In this document: positions 38,222 through 47,562 of the stretch, piece after piece
How the letters are laid out: every line of letters starts with the position of its first letter
Position numbering within the stretch: the stretch's first letter is position 1
Assembly (NCBI RefSeq): GCF_008367235.1
Contig: NZ_VTZS01000002.1
Location: 918,854-982,853 of the forward strand
Reading direction: 5' to 3'
DNA: 64,000 nucleotides
Source of the DNA: Pareuzebyella sediminis
GTDB taxonomy: Bacteria > Bacteroidota > Bacteroidia > Flavobacteriales > Flavobacteriaceae
Made by a program: the position numbers and the translations under genes
The notes under the pieces: model-generated
What the model saw: only the letters and a program-made list of their open reading frames with translations
Databases searched by the model: none
Told to the model about the DNA's origin: nothing

Positions 38222-39706
38222 TAATAATTTGTCAAGTTCTTCAATTTTTTCCGGATATTTTTCATAGAGGTTCACACGTTGCTCAGAATCATCCTTCATA
38301 TTAAAAAGTAAACCTGGTTCATCGAAATCTGTATAGCCTGTGAGCTCTTTAAATGAATCTGGTGGCTCCCTATGCCCGCCAGAAGGACTATTAATATAAA
38401 GCCAATCCCCTTTTCTTATCCCCCACTTTGATGCATACGTATTGTGGATCGTAGTCTCCCGGAGAGGCGAATGATAGGGCTCGCCTTTCAATACTGGCTC
38501 GAAATTATAACTATCGGGAGCAGCATTTTCAGGTAAGTCTATTCCAATGAGGTTTGCTACGGTTGCCATAATATCAATCTGAGAAATTAGCTCATTCGAA
38601 ATTGATCCCGCCTTAATTTGATTCGGCCACTTTATGACGAGAGGAACATGATGCCCTCCTTCCCATACATCACGTTTTAAACCGCGAAAGTTTCCCATAC
38701 TAAAATGGCCGTACTTTTCCGCACGCTTCCAAGCGTAAGCTTCCGTACCATTGTCAGCACTAAATATTATGATTGTGTTGTCTTCCAGGCCTTTTTCTTT
38801 CAGTGCTTTTAAAACCTGTCCTGCTACCCAATCGGTCTGAACCATAAAATCACCATAACCACCCGCCTGTGATTTTCCGTCAAATTCATCGTTCGGAATA
38901 ATGGGTGCATGCGGTGAGGGTAACGCAAAATAAAGAAAGAAAGGCTGTTCTTTTTCTTGTGTATTAATCCAATCAACCGTTTTTTTTGTTAGCGTAGGCA
39001 ACACCTTATAAGGGTTCCAACCTTTTACCTTAGGACCAGGTCGAAATTCCCATTCTCCTTCTTTGGTTTCAAAGCCAATAGTATGGATGTCCATTTCTTC
39101 GGTTGGAGCTTTGATTAGCTGATCATTTTCAACCCACGCATAAGGGGGGAAGTTAATGGTTCCGTCACCGAAATAATAGTCAAACCCTCGATCCAGTGGG
39201 CCTCCTGTTATAGGTTTACTCCAATCGATATCCTCCAGGCGATAGAATTTTTGCATTGAACCCCACTGCATTACTTCACCTGAAGGGGCGTTTTTAAATT
39301 CCCAATTCCACCCTAAGTGCCATTTGCCCATACAGGCAGTATTGTACCCTTTTGATTTTAAGACCTGCGGTAAGGTAATGTCCGAGTCCTTGAAAAATGG
39401 TTTGCCAAAAGCACCAACAATACCATGTTGCCTACGCCAATGATATGTGCCCGTAAGCAAAGCATATCGACTTGGAGAACAGATGCCTGATGAGCTGTGT
39501 GCATCGGTAAATCGCATACCTTCTGAAGCAAGTTTGTCGAGATTTGGAGTCGGAATTTTTGAATTAGGATTCTGACAATTAAGATCGCCATAGCCCATAT
39601 CATCTGCATAGATAATTACAATATTTGGCGGATTGCGTTCTACTTTCGAACAATTGGTTAATGCTACTATGGTCAGTAGTAAAAATGTGATTGTTAATGG
39701 TTTCAT
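38195..39706 (-). CDS. Sulfatase (arylsulfatase family), lipoprotein
   Basis: A 503-residue formylglycine sulfatase with a lipoprotein signal peptide (lipobox Cys 19, ALTNC). Metal-binding Asp 35/36 sit in YADDMGYGD, and catalytic Cys 76 in [16 protein letters not shown], the typical arylsulfatase-A-like signature. [12 protein letters not shown] and the C-terminal strand region complete the fold. It is distinct in sequence from the neighbouring sulfatase, so it is not a recent duplicate. The last residues (CKTSH) overlap an intergenic repeat. Likely role: desulfation of marine sulfated glycans outside or in the periplasm. Confidence 0.92.
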   Translation of the reverse strand: MKPLTITFLLLTIVALTNCSKVERNPPNIVIIYADDMGYGDLNCQNPNSKIPTPNLDKLASEGMRFTDAHSSSGICSPSRYALLTGTYHWRRQHGIVGAFGKPFFKDSDITLPQVLKSKGYNTACMGKWHLGWNWEFKNAPSGEVMQWGSMQKFYRLEDIDWSKPITGGPLDRGFDYYFGDGTINFPPYAWVENDQLIKAPTEEMDIHTIGFETKEGEWEFRPGPKVKGWNPYKVLPTLTKKTVDWINTQEKEQPFFLYFALPSPHAPIIPNDEFDGKSQAGGYGDFMVQTDWVAGQVLKALKEKGLEDNTIIIFSADNGTEAYAWKRAEKYGHFSMGNFRGLKRDVWEGGHHVPLVIKWPNQIKAGSISNELISQIDIMATVANLIGIDLPENAAPDSYNFEPVLKGEPYHSPLRETTIHNTYASKWGIRKGDWLYINSPSGGHREPPDSFKELTGYTDFDEPGLLFNMKDDSEQRVNLYEKYPEKIEELDKLLKEYCKTSH

Positions 39707-39781
39707 TGGAATCCTTTTTACACATTATTTAATTGTACAGAATTATAATATTCATATAGTGTAGTCACCATATTTGCCAAT

Positions 39782-39945
39782 GATCTGCTACATACAGTTC
39801 GGTTATTTCTACGGAAATATAGGGAAATCCCGCAACAATAATGTGGATATCTGTCTCCTTATTAGAGCCACTTCATAGTTCGCCGGCCGCAGCGCGAAGT
39901 GCGTCATCGGTGGAGGATTTTGCACTATTGGGAGTATATATTGCC
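39782..39945. repeat. Intergenic repeat, copy 2 (about 164 bp)
   Basis: Pairs with 43927-44082 over its whole length: shared blocks CTGCTACA-CGCAGTTCGGT-like start, an exact 20+ bp core beginning ACGGAAATATAGGGAAATCC, GTGGATAT-CYTCCT, and GGATTTTGCACTATTGGGAGTA-like end. The two copies lie about 4 kb apart, both upstream (5') of leftward genes. Confidence 0.7.
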
Positions 39946-40010
39946 CTAGTAATGAGCGATGAACACTTGTAAAATAAAAACGAATGGTGAATACATTGCT
40001 TTTGGTACCA

Positions 40011-40027
40011 TGTTAGGGCACCTAACA
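40011..40027. repeat. Perfect hairpin TGTTAGG-gca-CCTAACA
   Basis: Seven-base arms around a three-base loop; the arms read GTTAGG / CCTAAC, like the core-type ends seen at 60052 and 60986. Confidence 0.5.
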
Positions 40028-40060
40028 GCAAAGTTCAGTTTCAGCATAATATGCCTGAGG

Positions 40061-40080
40061 GGTTTGTGTATGATTGGTCG
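40061..40080 (+). repeat. Spacer motif GGTTTGTGTATGATTGGTCG
   Basis: Closely matches motifs at 52167-52187, 58733-58753 and 59366-59386 in the cassette-like region. Here it is followed by GTGATGCC, and no gene starts nearby. Confidence 0.5.
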
Positions 40081-40320
40081 TGATGCCTATCGGGTTTTCA
40101 GAAAAAAAGCTAGTGAGTTTTGTGTATGAAGTTTTATTCGTTTCACCCAATGACCATGAACTATATCCGTTTTTTGCCATAGTTAAATTTGGTAGGTACT
40201 TTAAATATCTTCATTTATTTTCATTCTGAAGCCATAAAAAATGGTTTCAGTAATATAGTTATCTAAATCAATCATTAGTAAAATTACTGCTGATGGAATA
40301 GGCAACTTAATTTCCCTTTT

Positions 40321-40548
40321 TTAAATATTTGAGGAATTATTTTTATATCTCATTACTAATATAGAAAGATTGGTGGTGGCCTGTCGTAAAGGAATTGTTT
40401 CCTTACTTATAAAAACCAATTTGGTTTGATTTGTCAACAATACTTCAATTTCCGACCTAGTAAATAGTTCGTCATTTGAGTCTTCAACAAGAATGTCTAC
40501 AACCTCTATGCCATTGGATTCGGGAATTAGGGTTATATATTGTTGCAA
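40321..40548 (-). CDS. Small hypothetical protein, doubtful
   Basis: A 75-residue frame with balanced composition (MQQYITLIPESNGIEVVDILVEDSNDEL...) but no recognisable domain, signal or membrane helix. It is isolated between repeat-rich DNA and the sigma-factor pair. It could be a small real gene or the remainder of a longer one; there is no decisive sign either way. Confidence 0.35.
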   Translation of the reverse strand: MQQYITLIPESNGIEVVDILVEDSNDELFTRSEIEVLLTNQTKLVFISKETIPLRQATTNLSILVMRYKNNSSNI

Positions 40549-40741
40549 AACTTTCTACGAGAAAGCTTGTGTTTATTCAGATGGAAGGACTCGTTTTTTA
40601 ATCCGATAAGCTCAGATCAGACTCCTGAAATTGTAATATTCTTGTCGGGATAGTTGGTAATCGCGGTTGCTATTTTCCCAATTGAATAGGGGCGTAGTGA
40701 TTTGATAATTTAATGCGAATTCTACTTTATTGATAGTAGCG

Positions 40742-41380
40742 TTACTTTCTCAACTCCTCCATTTCATCGAGCATACTTTCAAGTTTTCTAAATATTCGGC
40801 CGTAGACCAAATTTACATCCCATTCATAAATTTTACCACCATAACTATATATCAGAACAGCGATTAAGAGGGCTATACACCATGCAAATGTTGGAATTCC
40901 ATAGAATAGATGAAATCCAGAATTCAAAATCGCCGTATTTGTACCTTCAACTGCTTTCAATGCGTGTACTATTGGCATCAAAGATGCCAAGAACGCCAGG
41001 GGATAAAAAAAACGCATTACTTTTTTATTATTTGAAATGGCCATTTTGAGCCAGTTGTTGAATGACTTGAGATAATCATAACTACTCAAACTGGTATCGA
41101 TATTTATCATGGTCCTTCCTTGTCTCATACTAATCCAACACACCCCCATGAACAGAATAAATAGAAATACTCCAGTATATGGAGTCCCAAGAGCTGCATA
41201 CAGCCCCAAATTCAAGAATGCAAAAACCACAATGGCATAAATATTAACTTTCATCATTCGTTTTAATTTATCGATGATAGTTTTCGATTTTTGATCGTAC
41301 AAGTTATTTAGTTTAGGAGCAACGAGGGCATCACTGTCTAAAAATCCTTTTTTCCAAATAGTTTCAATTGACTTTTCCAT
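40742..41380 (-). CDS. Membrane protein encoded with an ECF sigma factor, possible anti-sigma
   Basis: A 212-residue protein with a cytoplasmic N-terminus (~45 residues, basic near the end) and four predicted membrane helices (about 46-63, 67-85, 125-143 and 165-182). It ends in a charged helical tail (RKLESMLDEMEELRK). Its start lies within the sigma gene with a 17 bp overlap, so the two are translationally coupled. By position it may be an anti-sigma factor or a membrane partner; the family is not one I can name, and zinc-binding anti-sigma motifs are absent. Confidence 0.7.
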   Translation of the reverse strand: MEKSIETIWKKGFLDSDALVAPKLNNLYDQKSKTIIDKLKRMMKVNIYAIVVFAFLNLGLYAALGTPYTGVFLFILFMGVCWISMRQGRTMINIDTSLSSYDYLKSFNNWLKMAISNNKKVMRFFYPLAFLASLMPIVHALKAVEGTNTAILNSGFHLFYGIPTFAWCIALLIAVLIYSYGGKIYEWDVNLVYGRIFRKLESMLDEMEELRK

Positions 41381-41885
41381 CCAATACTTTTTTTAAACGT
41401 TCCTTTATTCTGTTAATACGTACACCGATGTTATTAGCATTAGTGCCAATAATATCTGCGATTTCCTGATATGACTTTTCTTCCAGATAAAGTAAAATCA
41501 CTCCCCTGTCCACTTCAGATAATTGTTTAATGGCATCATATAACTGATTAAGGGATTCATCGCTAAACGCATGGCTTTCTTCTGTAGCTTCTTCAGGCAA
41601 GGCATCAGAAGCGAAATACTGGTGATTGTTTTTTCTTTTCTTTAGTAGCGTCAGGCATACATTCAATGAAATTCGATATACCCAGGTAGACCATTTAGAC
41701 TGCTTTTTGAAGTTGTCTTTGCTCTTCCATATTTGTAAACACACCTCCTGATAATAATCTTCGAAATCCACTTGGCTATTGGTATATGCCCTGCATATCT
41801 TGATGATAATGGCCGCATAGGGTAAAATCGATGATGTATAAAAATCGCTGCTCACTGTTTTTTCTTGGTTAGTGGCCAAAGTCAA
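41364..41885 (-). CDS. ECF-type RNA polymerase sigma factor
   Basis: A 173-residue sigma-70 family factor. Region 2 is visible (DFEDYYQEVCLQIWKSKDNFKKQSKWSTWVYRISLNVCL, about 41-80) and region 4 as a helix-turn-helix (EVDRGVILLYLEEKSYQEIADIIGTNANNIGVRINRIKERLKK, about 123-166). It heads a two-gene unit with the overlapping membrane protein. Targets are unknown. The 342 bp upstream region was checked for an autoregulated promoter but nothing clear is seen. Confidence 0.92.
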   Translation of the reverse strand: MTLATNQEKTVSSDFYTSSILPYAAIIIKICRAYTNSQVDFEDYYQEVCLQIWKSKDNFKKQSKWSTWVYRISLNVCLTLLKKRKNNHQYFASDALPEEATEESHAFSDESLNQLYDAIKQLSEVDRGVILLYLEEKSYQEIADIIGTNANNIGVRINRIKERLKKVLDGKVN

Positions 41886-42227
41886 AAATTATTACACCCT
41901 ATCGACTATTTTTAATTGAAATGGAGTAACCGAAGTAATGAATTCAATAGGCTTCGAGAGGGGTTGATGGTTCGATATCGGCCTGCGGACTAAACCTACT
42001 ACCTATGCGCGGAATTTCGAAGGTCAAATACGCTTGCGATGAATTATACATTTGGTTGTGCTTAGTTTTTATTTTCCAACACTTAAAATGAATTCTTTTT
42101 GAAAATCCTGAATAGTTCTAACGCCATATATTCGTGACGATTTTCTTTGAAGTTGGAGTACTATTATTCCATCATTCCAGTTTTCCGATCTTTTGAAGGC
42201 ATTGCAGTACATTCAACTGCAGCATTT
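41886..42227. other. 342 bp region without a gene
   Basis: No coding frame, RNA or clear repeat seen. It includes the upstream region of the sigma factor and the degraded 3' side of the RidA remnant. Confidence 0.4.
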
Positions 42228-42453
42228 TTAGTTTGATAGGGATTCGTAGTGCTTTACTATTTTTTCTAAGTCTGAATAACAGTTTTTCATTTGTTGTTCT
42301 ATGTATCCAATTGAGGTGGGGTTTCCCTCATCGTCCATACTTACGGATCCGGAGATTTTAATGCTATTTCCGATTTTTACAATATGGGAATAACCGTATG
42401 CTTTTTCCACTTCAGGTCGCAACCGAAAATATTCAGGTTTTTCGAATTTAATT
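42228..42453 (-). pseudogene. RidA-family (YjgF/YER057c) remnant
   Basis: The frame reads FEKPEYFRLRPEVEKAYGYS, then HIVKIGNSIKISGSVSMDDEGNPT and YIEQQMKNCYSDLEKIVKHY, the N-terminal half of a RidA-type deaminase of about 130 residues. The frame stops after HYESLSN, and no C-terminal half (with the catalytic Arg and Glu) follows. There is no ATG at the expected start; only a TTG inside (42420-42422). Both ends therefore look damaged, and it is called a pseudogene. Confidence 0.65.
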
Positions 42454-42612
42454 CGTACTTGTTTTTAACTTCTTTGGTTTTTTCCTTTTCATTCTGCCCA
42501 CGACTTTGGAATCAAAAAGCCAAAGTAAAAGTGTTACGAATAGTGTCAGTTGGTTGGTGGTGTTTTCATAATTCAGATTGCTTCATGCTCTTTAATTCCT
42601 GTTGTCGATTCA

Positions 42613-43908
42613 CTATTCTAACAAGGTAAAATTTATCTCTGGTTCTTGGTTTAATTTCTTTCTTTGAAATACGGTTCCGATAGGAGTATGGTCATTTGTT
42701 AAACCACAATTCTTCAGATAGAAACCAAGGCCTTCAATTCCGCCCGAATAGTCTAACCTATGGCCTTTTTTGGCTGTATTGTCCGCTGTGAACATAGCTT
42801 CATCAATTTCATGCCATCCCAAGGAATCGTAGACCCATTGATTTTGATATAGACCCCGTCTGGCAATTGCTCCCTGATCTGGAATGAAATTTTCGAGAAA
42901 GGAGTATAATCGCTTCAGGTAGGTTGTTGTTTTGGGTCTTCTAAATTGTGCAATTAAATTCCACCTATTCGACTCCGGGTCAAAGAAATACGCCACATAA
43001 TCCGTATAGCCCTCATTTGAAGGCTTTGCGCCAACTAGAAACCCATAATTAATATTCGTTTTCCAATCAAAGACTTTGAAGCTTTGGCCTCCGGAGCCCT
43101 CGTTTCCAAAGGTATTCGTAATTACGTTTTCACCTTTTTTCAATAATTTAATTTGGTCTTCTTCCGGTACTTCATCCGGATTGTCTGTGGAATAGGGGCT
43201 CCAAATTGAAAAAAGTATTCTTCGTTCCGTTGGAGAATTTACTTGTATTCCAAAATATCCCTCGGCAAAACCATTCGCCATAAAATAGGAGCCTTCAACG
43301 TCTTGATGGTCGGGAATACGTAATTCACTATAAAACCATTCAACATTGGTAACGCCATGGGGTAGTGTATAATTTAAATGATCGGAAGGACCTCTTCTTC
43401 CAAAATAATACCCATCTTTTACGTATGTAATAGATTCAGGTTCTGGGGTCTGTACTAGAACCGCACGAATATCGGCATATGTACTCCCCTCTCTTTTCAA
43501 GCCCCTTATATCTATATAATGATAGCCAACTTCCGTTACGGTGAATTTTCCGATTAAGACATCATTAAACTTAGTACCGGAAAGGGTTAATCTTTTTGAT
43601 TGATTCTTAAAAAGAATTTCAATCTCTGAATTTAAGGCACTTACTTTTGATGTAATGCCTAGTACGATTTCTCCAGGGGTATCCATGTGAAAAAATTTTC
43701 GAATGATTTCATTTTGGTCCGTCCAATTACTAATACCATCTGCGGTGAGGATATCAGACGATGTATACGCCTTGTCACTCATGATCCATGAATTTCCAGC
43801 TGTTGGAATGGAAATATCAAATGCAATTGGTTTTTCTTGTGCAAATACTGAAAAAAGCAGGGTATTTGCTAGAACAACTACTAAGATTATAACTGGCTTA
43901 TTCATCAT
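42613..43908 (-). CDS. Secreted DUF5077/DUF3472 protein
   Basis: A 431-residue exported protein (signal peptide ending about residue 23, FSVFAQ). The N-terminal part (IPTAGNSWIMSDKAY, MDTPGEIVLGI, KRLTLSG) matches DUF5077, a carbohydrate-binding-like beta domain. The rest (TNVEWFYSELRIPDHQDVEGSYFMANGFAEGYFGIQ, RILFSIWSPYSTDNP, WKTNINYGFLVGAKPS) is DUF3472. The pair is typical of polysaccharide-related secreted proteins in Bacteroidota; binding or hydrolysis has not been shown to my knowledge. It sits between a RidA remnant and an intergenic repeat, next to the secreted phosphoesterase. Confidence 0.85.
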   Translation of the reverse strand: MMNKPVIILVVVLANTLLFSVFAQEKPIAFDISIPTAGNSWIMSDKAYTSSDILTADGISNWTDQNEIIRKFFHMDTPGEIVLGITSKVSALNSEIEILFKNQSKRLTLSGTKFNDVLIGKFTVTEVGYHYIDIRGLKREGSTYADIRAVLVQTPEPESITYVKDGYYFGRRGPSDHLNYTLPHGVTNVEWFYSELRIPDHQDVEGSYFMANGFAEGYFGIQVNSPTERRILFSIWSPYSTDNPDEVPEEDQIKLLKKGENVITNTFGNEGSGGQSFKVFDWKTNINYGFLVGAKPSNEGYTDYVAYFFDPESNRWNLIAQFRRPKTTTYLKRLYSFLENFIPDQGAIARRGLYQNQWVYDSLGWHEIDEAMFTADNTAKKGHRLDYSGGIEGLGFYLKNCGLTNDHTPIGTVFQRKKLNQEPEINFTLLE

Positions 43909-44438
43909 GTTTTTGTTGTCGAAAATGACCTGCTACACGCAGTTCGGTGCTTGCAACGGAAATATAGGGAAATCCCGCAACAATAGAGTGGATATCCGCC
44001 TTCCTATAAGATTCTCTTTATACTTCCTCGACCACAGCTCGGCATTGGACTGAGATTTTGTGGTGTTGGGAGTAAAAATTGCTTTTAGGACGGCAGTGCC
44101 CTAGGCACAAAAGACAGCCTCCGCTGAAGGTGCCCTAATTATGCGGCATATGTCCAGTGGTGAAGCCGTTTCTGGATTAATTCGGTTTGTTTATATGGTC
44201 TTTGGTTGAAATTTTTATCGTCTTATCGCTCTTGGCCATGGATTATATATTCCTAAAACATTGTCTATAACTTGATAGATCAAAAATACATGGCCTCAGA
44301 CTAAAATTAGGATACTAATCCAAAATGATATTTTCCAACCTGCTTTCATTTATTAATGCACGCAAAGTCAATGGTATGACTCGTAGCTTGGCTGGGTTTT
44401 GTGCTTAGTGGGATTGTGATTTTATACAAATAGTTGCG
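43909..44438. other. 530 bp non-coding region with repeat copy 3
   Basis: Holds the 156-bp intergenic repeat (43927-44082), a small hairpin-like stretch around 44092-44106 (GTGCCCTAGGCAC, palindromic) and otherwise no feature. Confidence 0.55.
43927..44082. repeat. Intergenic repeat, copy 3 (about 156 bp)
   Basis: Counterpart of 39782-39945, with the same block order. The best conserved block covers the GGAAATATAGGGAAATCCCG segment and the bases on its 3' side. It directly follows the 5' end of the DUF3472 gene. Confidence 0.7.
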
Positions 44439-46067
44439 CTATTTGATTATTTCAAACGTAAGTACTTCCTCCTCTTCAAAACCAAATTCGTCTATTGCCC
44501 AAATAATGGCACTATGCAAACCAGGTTCTAACCTTGGAAGCTCGAATTGCCAGATATGTGAGGAGGTAGCTGCGGGAGGTAAAGAATCGTCGGTACCTTT
44601 GTATTTCGTGTACTGTTTAACATAAAATGGATCGGTACGCTCCGTATATTCCAAAGGTATGGGTGCTTGCCCGTCAAGAGATATGGTGACTTGGTCGCGT
44701 TCACCTCCATCAAAGAAATTGACGACCACAAACATAGGGTCAGGCTGCACCCCACGATCAAGCACAGATGGTTGCATCGGTTCTGTTCCATTCGAAACGA
44801 TTAATGGTGGATCCAGAACAATTCTCAAACGACCCTTTGATTCATTCGGGGCTGGAATGAATTGTGGTTTTACTTTATTGCCTTCGAAATGAAACAAATA
44901 ATATCCGTTTGGATTACCGTCCGCCATGGTTGCAGATCGAACCCCTCGACCATCCCTGGGTCCTTGCCACCCACTCCCTCGAACTTCGGCCATAGTGTGT
45001 GCAATAAATGGGCGACCATACCAGCCATGCGAATGATCAACTTTTACCTTCCAACTGTTGCTGGTATCGTGTCCTGAAATGGTATAAACGTATTGAAAGC
45101 GCTTTAAAATGCGCAGCAATTCTTTGAAATTTACTGTATTTATAATTTTGGGAAATGTTCTTTCATTGGCGTAGGTAATCAGGGGAATATGAGTGATGAT
45201 CATAATTAACTTGTCCGATGGTACATCTTTTAGGTCATTTATGATCCACTGCATTTGCTTGGTATCAATATGGCCTTCATATCCCAGACCTTTTCCCTTG
45301 AATCCTACATTGTTAAGTGCAAGAAAATGTACCTGACCGTAGTCAAACGAGTAATAGTCAGGTCCGAATACTTTTTTGAATGTTTGGGTAGCGTATTGAT
45401 AGTTCGGAGATTCTAGGTTTAGGTCATGATTACCCGGTACGTTCCATATAGGAATGCCTATTTGTGACATGAGCCTATTATGACGTTCGTAAAGTCCAAG
45501 ATTTTCATGGACAATATCTCCTGCAACAAGCCCGAATTTAGCTTCATAAGGATTTCCAAAAAGTTCATCAACGATATCCTTACGCATCATGTCGAGTTCC
45601 TCATTTGTCTTTGTTTGTGGATCTGCAAAGCCCATACCTCTAAATGACCTTGGTACTTTTCCTTCCAGAAGCGCAAAATTGATGGTTTCGGGTAATTGAC
45701 CTGTGGGTTGAATGACCGGCCACTTCCATGCCGCTATAGAGGGTGTGCCATTCGGGTAATGGAGATAATAAAATTGGGGTAGCTGTACATCACTTAGTGG
45801 AACACTATAGCCAGCAGGCTTGGATATAGATAATATACTTTCAGGTGGAAGTTTGATTTCGTATTGCCCCTGTGCATTGGTTTTTACCACGTCTAAACCA
45901 TTGGTAACCTTGACCCCTTCAATACCCTTTTCACCGGTATCGTATACGCCATTTTCATTGTTGTCAAGATAAACGACACCCTTGGCCGTACTAACTTGAC
46001 CATACAAATTTGGCTGAATGGCGACTGCCATGTAAAGGAAGAGCATTAGTAGTAGGTGATTTTTCAT
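44439..46067 (-). CDS. Secreted calcineurin-like metallophosphoesterase
   Basis: A 542-residue exported phosphoesterase. The frame is open to 46232, but the ATG at 46067 gives a signal peptide (KNHLLLMLFLYMAVAIQPNLYG), so it is chosen. The N-terminal ~80 residues form a carboxypeptidase-regulatory/SdrD-like beta domain (GVVYLDNNENGVYDTGEKGIEGVKV). The catalytic domain shows FADPQ (usual D-x-H altered to D-P-Q), AGDIVHE, VPGNHD, ITHIPL and SGHDTS. A C-terminal beta domain follows. This three-part layout is a Bacteroidota family often near sulfatases. The first metal motif lacks its His, so activity may differ from the norm. Confidence 0.85.
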   Translation of the reverse strand: MKNHLLLMLFLYMAVAIQPNLYGQVSTAKGVVYLDNNENGVYDTGEKGIEGVKVTNGLDVVKTNAQGQYEIKLPPESILSISKPAGYSVPLSDVQLPQFYYLHYPNGTPSIAAWKWPVIQPTGQLPETINFALLEGKVPRSFRGMGFADPQTKTNEELDMMRKDIVDELFGNPYEAKFGLVAGDIVHENLGLYERHNRLMSQIGIPIWNVPGNHDLNLESPNYQYATQTFKKVFGPDYYSFDYGQVHFLALNNVGFKGKGLGYEGHIDTKQMQWIINDLKDVPSDKLIMIITHIPLITYANERTFPKIINTVNFKELLRILKRFQYVYTISGHDTSNSWKVKVDHSHGWYGRPFIAHTMAEVRGSGWQGPRDGRGVRSATMADGNPNGYYLFHFEGNKVKPQFIPAPNESKGRLRIVLDPPLIVSNGTEPMQPSVLDRGVQPDPMFVVVNFFDGGERDQVTISLDGQAPIPLEYTERTDPFYVKQYTKYKGTDDSLPPAATSSHIWQFELPRLEPGLHSAIIWAIDEFGFEEEEVLTFEIIK

Positions 46068-46231
46068 TTTCCCAGAGGTATGGTTTTGTATTCTACTCTT
46101 ATAAACAATCTTGATCGTATCGCCCATGTTTCGTATATGGGATAAGATACGTTTTTCAGCAACTAAATTAGCAATTACAAAACGCATAGAAAATGCGTAC
46201 GTAATTTCATAAGTAGGCAAGAACAGGGCCA

Positions 46232-46585
46232 TTACCTATAGTCAATATTATATGCTGGCTTTTCTACGTTCAGTTTATCAAAATATTCATTCATTTTATC
46301 GCAAATGGCATAGTATTCTAATTCTTTTGCTCGTTCATCATTCCCCATATCTGTATTGATTACTATGTATCTGCCTGTTTTTTTCTCTTTGTCAAAATAC
46401 ATCCAAGTTCCGACTCCTGCATCTCCTCCTGAATGTCCTATGTAACCCAATGCGCTATGACCAATGGATAGGGCAGGACTATAATCTCCATTATATGGGT
46501 TCCCAGAATTTCGCGATTCGAAGTTTTGTTCTTCTAATTGTCCGTGAAGAATTCTTTGTAGCTTTCTGTTGAAATCCATTTTCAT
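46232..46585 (-). pseudogene. Serine hydrolase (beta-lactamase family) C-terminal remnant
   Basis: The 117 codons correspond to the last third of a class C beta-lactamase-like hydrolase (GHSALGYIGHSGGDAGVGTWMYFD, GRYIVINTDMGN). The catalytic SxxK and YxN motifs, which lie in the missing two thirds, are absent. The 293 bp upstream do not continue the frame. It is best read as a gene remnant rather than a functional protein. Confidence 0.6.
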
Positions 46586-46878
46586 TTATCGCTCTCGGCT
46601 TAACTCCATCAAATAGAATACCCAACAAATAGGAAGGCAATGATTCCAACCCGAAAAATATATTTTCATTTTAATAGGCAGTTGCTAGCGGTTCGTGCAC
46701 GAAAAAGTGCGGGTTTACACCTAAAGATTTATCGCGGCAAAATCAGACGTAGTCAACTTACCACTACCCTGGTCAAGCCTAAAATAGCAATTAATTTGTC
46801 ACCTTTTATGGCAATCGCATTTATTCCCATGGCAATATCTCCCTGAAGAAATGCACTAAAACCTCTATCAAGAGCGTA

Positions 46879-47562
46879 TTAAAAGATGCCGTCAATCATG
46901 TAACTGATCAATCTACGACTATCTCTGAATAATGTGGCCATTTGATAACTGAGAATAAAAAAGAATACATAAAATATACCGGGGAATTTTTCAGAAAACA
47001 GGATTACTTTCTTTGATAATCTTTTGGTAATTGGTAGGCCCGAAATTAGTAATGTGATCATAATTCCGATTATAGCACCAGCGAAAATATCCGTGAAATA
47101 ATGAAACCCTAGGTAAATTCTCGGAAAACAGATAATAAAAAAAACATATGCGTACGAAAGCATCCCCCATTTCTTTGAAATAAGAAAAATACCAGTGGCT
47201 AATGAAAAGAAAAGAATGGCATGGTCACTGGGAAAAGAGGTCAAGGTGTTAAGCCAAGAAATTTTATCAATTTGATAGGTAAAATCGAATTCTGGATCAA
47301 GAATAGGCCTTGCTCTATACGGAAGGAAATTATCTAAAGACCTACCGATAACTATGGCAATTATACTGCTAAACAAGGTAATAATGATTTTTTCATAATT
47401 CTGTGGACTTTTGTTTTTATCACTAAACCAAAAGTACCATAGTCCAGCTACTACGACACCTCCCTTTACGAGGCTGTTATTGACTATCAAAAACATAATT
47501 GCCGTAAAATCATCTGAACTTTGAGCGAAAGTATTTAATGTGCTAGTAATAAAATCATCCAT
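46879..47562 (-). CDS. PAP2-family membrane phosphatase
   Basis: A 227-residue inner-membrane protein with five to six helices. The PAP2 acid-phosphatase motifs are present: a variant first motif DNFLPYRARP (about 77-86), SFPSDHA (about 104-110, usual PSGH becomes PSDH) and PRIYLGFHYFTDIFAG (about 137-152) with catalytic His. It probably dephosphorylates lipid phosphates such as undecaprenyl diphosphate or phosphatidic acid. It stands alone, with gene remnants on the 3' side and a gene-free region on the 5' side. Confidence 0.88.
   Translation of the reverse strand: MDDFITSTLNTFAQSSDDFTAIMFLIVNNSLVKGGVVVAGLWYFWFSDKNKSPQNYEKIIITLFSSIIAIVIGRSLDNFLPYRARPILDPEFDFTYQIDKISWLNTLTSFPSDHAILFFSLATGIFLISKKWGMLSYAYVFFIICFPRIYLGFHYFTDIFAGAIIGIMITLLISGLPITKRLSKKVILFSEKFPGIFYVFFFILSYQMATLFRDSRRLISYMIDGIF

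Larger units (their letters stand above)
39707..40320. other. 614 bp non-coding region with repeats
   Basis: No convincing gene. It carries the full-length intergenic repeat (39782-39945), a perfect small hairpin TGTTAGG-gca-CCTAACA at 40011-40027 and a copy of a motif shared with spacers in the 52-60 kb array (40061-40080). The rest is AT-rich. Confidence 0.6.

Noticed and set aside
39707..40320. Insertion sequence remnant
   Set aside because: No transposase fragment or terminal inverted repeats were found; only the intergenic repeat is supported.
46640..46846. 68-codon rightward frame
   Set aside because: Composition is unlike a protein (Arg/Lys/Leu with no pattern), it runs against all local genes and covers a degraded region.
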